DNA of 8,444 nucleotides from Cellvibrionales bacterium (GTDB lineage Bacteria > Pseudomonadota > Gammaproteobacteria > Pseudomonadales > JAHEGP01): contig JAHEGP010000130.1 in assembly GCA_024645065.1 (NCBI GenBank), forward strand, positions 1 through 8,444, given 5' to 3'. Positions within the stretch are counted from its first letter, which is position 1; the number at the start of each line of letters is the position of its first letter. The position numbers and the translations under genes are program-made. Shown in pieces: positions 5,008 through 8,444 of this stretch. The notes beneath the pieces are model-generated. The model was not told the DNA's origin. It worked only from the letters and a program-made list of their open reading frames with translations, and searched no databases.

Positions 5008-5529
5008 TTAGGCACCCACCCGAAGCGCTCCCAGAAAGTCCTTTTTGCCCAGATCTACGCCTTGGGCCCGGAGGATGGCGTAGGTGGTTGTCGCATGGAA
5101 ATAAAAGTTTGGTAGCGAAAAAGAAAGCACGAAGTTATCGGTGGTGAAAGGCACTTCTGTGCTACCCAACCTGAAGATCATGGGCTTGCCTGAAAGCGCC
5201 TCGATGGCATCCCGAGATTCGCTCTCCAGGCCGGCGATGGCCTCTGCTACCAGCCCCCGGAGTTGGCTGTAATCCAGCCCACTCATTTTGGGCGGGGGTT
5301 GAAATAGTCCCGCTTTGAGCCCCTTTATCGCACCCAACGAGTGGTGCCAAACGGATATCACCTGAAAGCTGAAAGGCGCCATGTCGTCACGCAACCTGCA
5401 GCGAACGATGTCCTTGAGGTCGAGCCCGTTTTCATTCGCGTACTGCTCGCCCTTGGCAAGCACATTGGAGACACCTCCGAGTATTTGCAGGTAGCTGGCA
5501 ACGCTGGTGTCATAGAGTGAGAGGGTCAT
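5008..5529 (-). CDS. DUF1993 family protein
   Basis: This complete 173-residue protein matches DUF1993, a family with a DinB-like four-helix-bundle character and unknown function, presumably cytoplasmic. Recognisable stretches are the start LSLYDTSVASYLQIL (3-17), ENGLDLKDIVRCRLRDDMAPFSFQVISVWHH (33-63, the RL.DDM.PF..QV core), LESESRDAIEALSGKPM (101-117), and the strongly conserved end LPNFYFHATTTYAILRAQGVDLGKKDFLGAL (139-169). The ATG at 5529 has AAAGGA about 10 bases upstream. It is a stand-alone gene: about 60 bases separate it from the small frame at 5588, and the next thing downstream is about 100 bases of featureless sequence followed by the heptamer array. No sign of damage, unlike several of its neighbours. 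Confidence 0.88.
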   Translation of the reverse strand: MTLSLYDTSVASYLQILGGVSNVLAKGEQYANENGLDLKDIVRCRLRDDMAPFSFQVISVWHHSLGAIKGLKAGLFQPPPKMSGLDYSQLRGLVAEAIAGLESESRDAIEALSGKPMIFRLGSTEVPFTTDNFVLSFSLPNFYFHATTTYAILRAQGVDLGKKDFLGALRVGA

Positions 5530-5565
5530 GGAGCTTTAGTCCTTTATTGGAGTTCATGGAACCCG

Positions 5566-5579
5566 GGGCCTACCGGCCC
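5566..5579. repeat. Short GC hairpin between DUF1993 and the formyltransferase
   Basis: GGGCC, a TACC loop and GGCCC form a 5-bp GC-only hairpin on either strand. No T-run follows, so a role as terminator for the leftward formyltransferase transcript is only a possibility. Confidence 0.2.
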
Positions 5580-5587
5580 TGCGGGCG

Positions 5588-5701
5588 TCACTGGTGGTTA
5601 TTGCTGCGGTAAGTGAGGCCGGTTCGGGGATGCCAGACCTCGGTCCCGATGCCACGAGGGTTGCTCGCCACGCGAACTGCCCGGTTGTGTTGGTGCGCCA
5701 T
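5588..5701 (-). CDS. Possible 37-residue ORF after the formyltransferase (hypothetical)
   Basis: ATG at 5701 opens 37 codons (MAHQHNRAVRVASNPRGIG, then VWHPRTGLTYRSNNHQ) ending in TGA at 5590-5588. It lies in the same frame as the formyltransferase, and the frame is open right from that gene's TAA stop, so the two could once have been one longer reading frame. A competing 69-codon frame (5554-5763, GTG start) covers the same stretch and looks less protein-like. No family recognised, no clear ribosome-binding site. Confidence 0.2.
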   Translation of the reverse strand: MAHQHNRAVRVASNPRGIGTEVWHPRTGLTYRSNNHQ

Positions 5702-5764
5702 AACGGTATTTGATCGAACGCCATCAGTCCAGTAACTCGCGGTGACCTGCCCGGCAAGTTCACT

Positions 5765-6613
5765 TTACTGCTGGCTGGTATAGGTAACGATGGGCATCTC
5801 AGAGCGCCTTGCCGGGGTTTTCAGCATCTGGCGCATGCCTTCCTTTTTCTGTAAACGATCAATTTGAGAGCGCAGCAGACGGCTCCACTGTCGATTCAAG
5901 GTAAGGTAGCCCAGGGCATGATCCTGGGTATGAAAGACCAACTGGCGACCCTGCTGCCAGTCGTCAAGGGCTTCTATAATGATTTGGGTACCGGCCACAG
6001 TGAGCTTGAGGTTTAGCGCGTCCACTGAATCGCCCGGTTCTACCGCAATTCGTTTCTGCCCAAGCACATCACCACCGTCAATCGCTTTTGTCAGCCGATG
6101 TACCGTCACCCCGATGTTGCGCGGGTCCCAGTTTATCAATGCCCATTCGGTGCAATGGGTGCCGCGGTAATAGGGCGACAGACCCCAGTGCAGATTCAAG
6201 GCCAGGGGCGCTGTTGCAATAATGTGATCCTTTACGATAGAGGTACCGTGATCCAGCAACAGGTCGGGTTTTTCCCGTTCGAGCAGAGCCTGGACTGCGG
6301 GGTCATTGATGTTGCTGCACAGAGTGAACGGAATGGACTCGGCGAGGTCCAGCCAGTCGCTACCCAAGAGACGAGAATAGAGACTCGCCATTTCCCGACT
6401 CTTGACCTGTACCGGCAGCTTGCGTGGCTTCGCTGCATCCGCACCCAGTGCCAGCCGGGTTTTGAGCCTGCGAAAAGCGGGAAGCTCTCCCATGGTTTTA
6501 TCTTCAACAATCACCCGATGAATCGGATGTCGGCGGTGAATCTGGTTGGTAAAATAGACCAGGGGCGCATTGGGTTTGATCAGCGCGATAATTTTTTTCA
6601 ACGCCCGCTCCAC
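5765..6613 (-). CDS. Formyltransferase family protein (Fmt/sugar N-formyltransferase-like)
   Basis: The 282-residue product has the formyltransferase catalytic core: KPDLLLDHGTSIV (115-127), NLHWGLSPYYRG (140-151, with the Asn and His of the active-site triad at N140 and H142), WALINWDPRNIGVTVH (157-172) and AIDGGDVLGQKRI (177-189, catalytic Asp D179). Such enzymes move a formyl group from 10-formyltetrahydrofolate to an amine. The canonical SLLP of Fmt is GLSP here and no Fmt C-terminal tRNA-binding domain is evident, so an amino-sugar substrate is more likely than Met-tRNA. The GTG at 6613 has GAGG 5 bases upstream; a TTG at 6601 is an alternative. Its start overlaps the end of the deacetylase gene by 16 bases, so the two are surely co-transcribed and probably act on the same glycan. 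Confidence 0.82.
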   Translation of the reverse strand: MERALKKIIALIKPNAPLVYFTNQIHRRHPIHRVIVEDKTMGELPAFRRLKTRLALGADAAKPRKLPVQVKSREMASLYSRLLGSDWLDLAESIPFTLCSNINDPAVQALLEREKPDLLLDHGTSIVKDHIIATAPLALNLHWGLSPYYRGTHCTEWALINWDPRNIGVTVHRLTKAIDGGDVLGQKRIAVEPGDSVDALNLKLTVAGTQIIIEALDDWQQGRQLVFHTQDHALGYLTLNRQWSRLLRSQIDRLQKKEGMRQMLKTPARRSEMPIVTYTSQQ

Positions 6614-7551
6614 GCCGGCCTCGTCCTGCCGGACAGAAAAGCGACGTCAGAGCGAAAAATATCGCATTGGCGTTGCAGTGGTTCTGTGCCCCAGAGTACA
6701 AACCGCCCCAATGTCAATTTATCCAGTTCATGCAGCGGCAGATAATTCTTCCGCTTGTCGACCGTAATGGCAAAATCAAAGCCCAGTTCGGCAACCACCC
6801 GCAGGGAATCCTGATTGTAGTTGCCATTGGGATAAGCGAAAACTCTCGGCTGTAAACCGACCATCTCGGCCAGGTCGGCCTGGCACACCTGAATCTGTGA
6901 GCGCTGAATATCGGGGTTGTAGCGATCCATAATAAAGTGATCGCTGGTGTGATTGCCGATGTGAACCCAGGGTTGCCCGGCAAAGGATCGGAGCTCTTCC
7001 GGTGTAAACGGCCGGTCGACGTCGGAACAGGGCGCCAACGCATCCCTGCCGAACTCTTCCTTTAGCCGAGCATGTATCTGCTGATGATCCAGGCATTTAT
7101 ATTGCTTCTGGGCGACGGATATTTGCTTGCGAGTCATGCCTCGCTGACTCAGCTCACGATAGACCACATCCCACCAGAAACACTCATTATTGAGAACGTT
7201 GCGGGATGTTATAAAAAACAGCGCCGGCGTTTGGTATTCGATCAGCAAAGGTGCGACCAGCTGATTGTTGTAGTAACCGTCATCAAAGGTCGCGAGGACA
7301 TAGCACTGCCCGGGATCCAGGCCCCGCTGCAGATCCAGGGGGGAAATGAAGCGGTACCCCGCCTGCAGGAAGTACTCGAGGAATTGGCGATAAATATCCA
7401 GGGTAACGTGCTGCTGCGGATCGATATGGTTCAAGCCAATTTCATTACTGTCTTTAAAAATCGAATGGAACAGAAAAACCAGCAGTGCGGGCTGGTCCCG
7501 CTTGAAATGAGACAGCTGTTGGCGAAGACGACTTTTAAATTCCTTCAACAT
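6598..7551 (-). CDS. Polysaccharide deacetylase (NodB-homology, carbohydrate esterase 4) family protein
   Basis: The ATG at 7551 has AAGG 7 bases upstream and gives 317 residues. NodB motifs are visible: LLVFLFHSI (23-31) as the opening strand, TFDDGYYNN (88-96; D90 and D91 are the catalytic-base and metal-ligand pair), HTSDH (201-205; metal-binding His pair) and VFAYPNGNYNQ (237-247) as the third motif. Between motifs 1 and 2 is an insert of about 90 residues rich in charged amino acids (FWWDVVYRELSQRG onward), usual in deacetylases of surface-polysaccharide clusters. The reaction is removal of N-acetyl from a polysaccharide or glycolipid sugar. No signal peptide is seen, so it may work in the cytoplasm. 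The frame is open for 87 more codons upstream, but that part is not protein-like. The next gene is the formyltransferase; deacetylation followed by N-formylation of the freed amine is an attractive inference. Confidence 0.85.
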   Translation of the reverse strand: MLKEFKSRLRQQLSHFKRDQPALLVFLFHSIFKDSNEIGLNHIDPQQHVTLDIYRQFLEYFLQAGYRFISPLDLQRGLDPGQCYVLATFDDGYYNNQLVAPLLIEYQTPALFFITSRNVLNNECFWWDVVYRELSQRGMTRKQISVAQKQYKCLDHQQIHARLKEEFGRDALAPCSDVDRPFTPEELRSFAGQPWVHIGNHTSDHFIMDRYNPDIQRSQIQVCQADLAEMVGLQPRVFAYPNGNYNQDSLRVVAELGFDFAITVDKRKNYLPLHELDKLTLGRFVLWGTEPLQRQCDIFRSDVAFLSGRTRPAWSGR

Positions 7552-7943
7552 GGATACCTTGCAGTGGTGCTGCAACCGGGTCAATAGACACCGTGCCCAC
7601 CCAAAACAACAATGTAATCCAAACAGCAAGCGGCGGGCAACACCGCGCAGAAGAAAAACTCGTGTCAAAAAAACCTGGCATCCAGGGTCATTGATTTCGT
7701 TGCCTGAGAAAAATAGCGCAGGGCGCCCTCCCCCACGGTATTCAAGCCTCCATCCCACTTCTGCCGGACGACGGGAGCGGTGCGCAGAAGCTTTCTGCTG
7801 CGCTATAAACATCTTTTTTATTAGATCAAAGATTTATATGCCTTGATGGTTTTGCAGCCATAAGCAATGGTAAGCTGAAGGTAAGTAACCACTACCGTCA
7901 TTTTTGTACTTTGTTGCTGTTAACAGATAAGGGATTATATGGC
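7552..7943. other. Divergent intergenic region between deacetylase and lipoprotein genes
   Basis: These 392 bases separate two genes transcribed away from each other, so they should carry both promoters. I find no convincing -35/-10 pair in either direction. The 7552-7812 part is an open minus-strand extension of the deacetylase frame, rich in Arg and Cys, which I judge non-coding. The 7810-7930 part is AT-rich and is the more likely regulatory segment. Confidence 0.45.
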
Positions 7944-8444
7944 GTGCAGACCGGATGCCTGCGGTGGGGAATTGTCGCAACCTTGGTGCTTTCGCTCGTT
8001 GCTTGCAGTCACCCCATCGAAATTGTCGGCCAGGGGGATGTGGTTTCGGCCACAGGGTCCCGCGATTGCTCACTGCAGCAATACAAGGCTGGCGATCAAA
8101 GATGCACCTTTAACTTTGTTTACGGCGGGTATCACGAGACCTACTTTGCCGTGGCCCATAGCGGCTGGCAATTTGATAAATGGCTGCACTATTGCGTTGA
8201 AGACAGCCTCGGCGAATGCAGTTTCTCGATCCCCTCCCACATGGTGGAAAAGGCCTCAGGGGTGCAGGTGCCGCCACTGGTTGCGGTTTTTAAACGGGCT
8301 TCCGGGTTCGAGCAGGACGACTCCCGGGTAGATAATGCACCGGGCAGCGATGCCGCGCCCCCTCCAGAGCAAACACCTGCCCCGGCGCCAAAACCCAAAC
8401 CGCCGCCTGAGCCCACACCGCCGCCTGAACCCAAGCCACAGCCT
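7944..8444 (+). CDS. Lipoprotein with GW/paired-Cys domain and proline-rich tail (partial, C-terminus outside window)
   Basis: The frame from GTG 7944 is open to the end of the window (167 codons). AAGGGA lies 9 bases before the GTG; an ATG at 7939 is in another frame with an unlikely product. Residues 1-20 form a lipoprotein signal (IVATLVLSLVAC, lipobox Cys21). Residues 24-116 resemble a small beta-rich domain seen in secreted proteins of marine gammaproteobacteria: IEIVGQGDVVSATGSRDC, ETYFAVAHSGWQFDKW, HYCVEDSLGECSF and VPPLVAVF, with Cys42, Cys54, Cys84 and Cys92 likely forming disulfides. It recalls Listeria-type internalin B-repeats in layout. From residue 133 the chain is a Pro/Ala/Lys/Glu linker with a PPPEP repeat, as used to cross the periplasm or join domains; a further domain may follow outside the window. 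Probably anchored in the outer membrane. Specific function unknown. Confidence 0.8.
   Translation, partial: MQTGCLRWGIVATLVLSLVACSHPIEIVGQGDVVSATGSRDCSLQQYKAGDQRCTFNFVYGGYHETYFAVAHSGWQFDKWLHYCVEDSLGECSFSIPSHMVEKASGVQVPPLVAVFKRASGFEQDDSRVDNAPGSDAAPPPEQTPAPAPKPKPPPEPTPPPEPKPQP
8392..8424 (+). repeat. 18-bp coding repeat in the proline-rich linker
   Basis: CCGCCGCCTGA followed by G/A-CCCA occurs twice with an 18-bp period, giving a PPPEP(T/K) repeat. Such units easily change in number and alter linker length without a frameshift. The linker continues past the window end, so more copies may follow. Confidence 0.5.

Noticed and set aside
6098..6745. Plus-strand 215-codon ORF
   Set aside because: Antisense to the formyltransferase and the deacetylase end; no domain.
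7072..7587. Plus-strand 171-codon ORF
   Set aside because: Antisense to the deacetylase gene with its clear NodB motifs.
7939..8331. Plus-strand 130-codon ORF from ATG 7939
   Set aside because: Wrong frame: the GTG 7944 frame gives a lipoprotein signal and a cysteine-paired domain, while this one gives a Trp/Pro/Arg-rich product without features.

Overview
The window looks like an accessory stretch of a gammaproteobacterial chromosome. Two things point to a marine group near Halieaceae/Cellvibrionales: the lipoprotein at the right end, with its paired-cysteine GW-rich domain, and the style of the DUF1059, DUF1993 and SRPBCC proteins. This is an impression from protein sequence, not a tested placement. 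There are no rRNA or tRNA genes, no recognisable insertion sequence and no CRISPR array. Almost everything lies on the minus strand except the BrnT/BrnA pair and the right-hand lipoprotein.

Left block (1-1576, minus strand). An SRPBCC/START-like protein is followed by a poorly defined 300-bp stretch with small ORFs. After it comes a protein that leaves the window at base 1 and joins an N-terminal TIR domain to a response-regulator receiver domain. The TIR gene starts on an ATGA overlap with a short upstream ORF, so the set may be one transcript. The TIR-receiver fusion is the best candidate here for a signalling or defence protein.

Middle left (1577-2600). A gene-free AT-rich stretch precedes a plus-strand toxin-antitoxin pair: a BrnT-family toxin and a CopG/ribbon-helix-helix antitoxin. 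A 7-bp inverted repeat just upstream is a plausible autoregulatory operator.

Middle (2601-5529). Small minus-strand genes of the kind normally found singly, several of them broken: a DUF1059 gene with a one-base frameshift in an A-run, an intact secreted DUF4177-like protein, an amidohydrolase fragment (lipoprotein signal plus about 110 residues) with a 4-bp duplication and lost C-terminus, an intact half-size UPF0016/GDT1 membrane protein, a DUF1330-like remnant next to seven copies of a heptamer, and an intact DUF1993 protein. It reads as a decaying region where rearrangement and slippage have occurred.

Right block (5588-8444). A minus-strand two-gene operon encodes a polysaccharide deacetylase (NodB-like) and an overlapping formyltransferase. 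Together they suggest modification of a surface-glycan amino sugar. A divergent plus-strand lipoprotein with a proline-rich tail runs off the right end.
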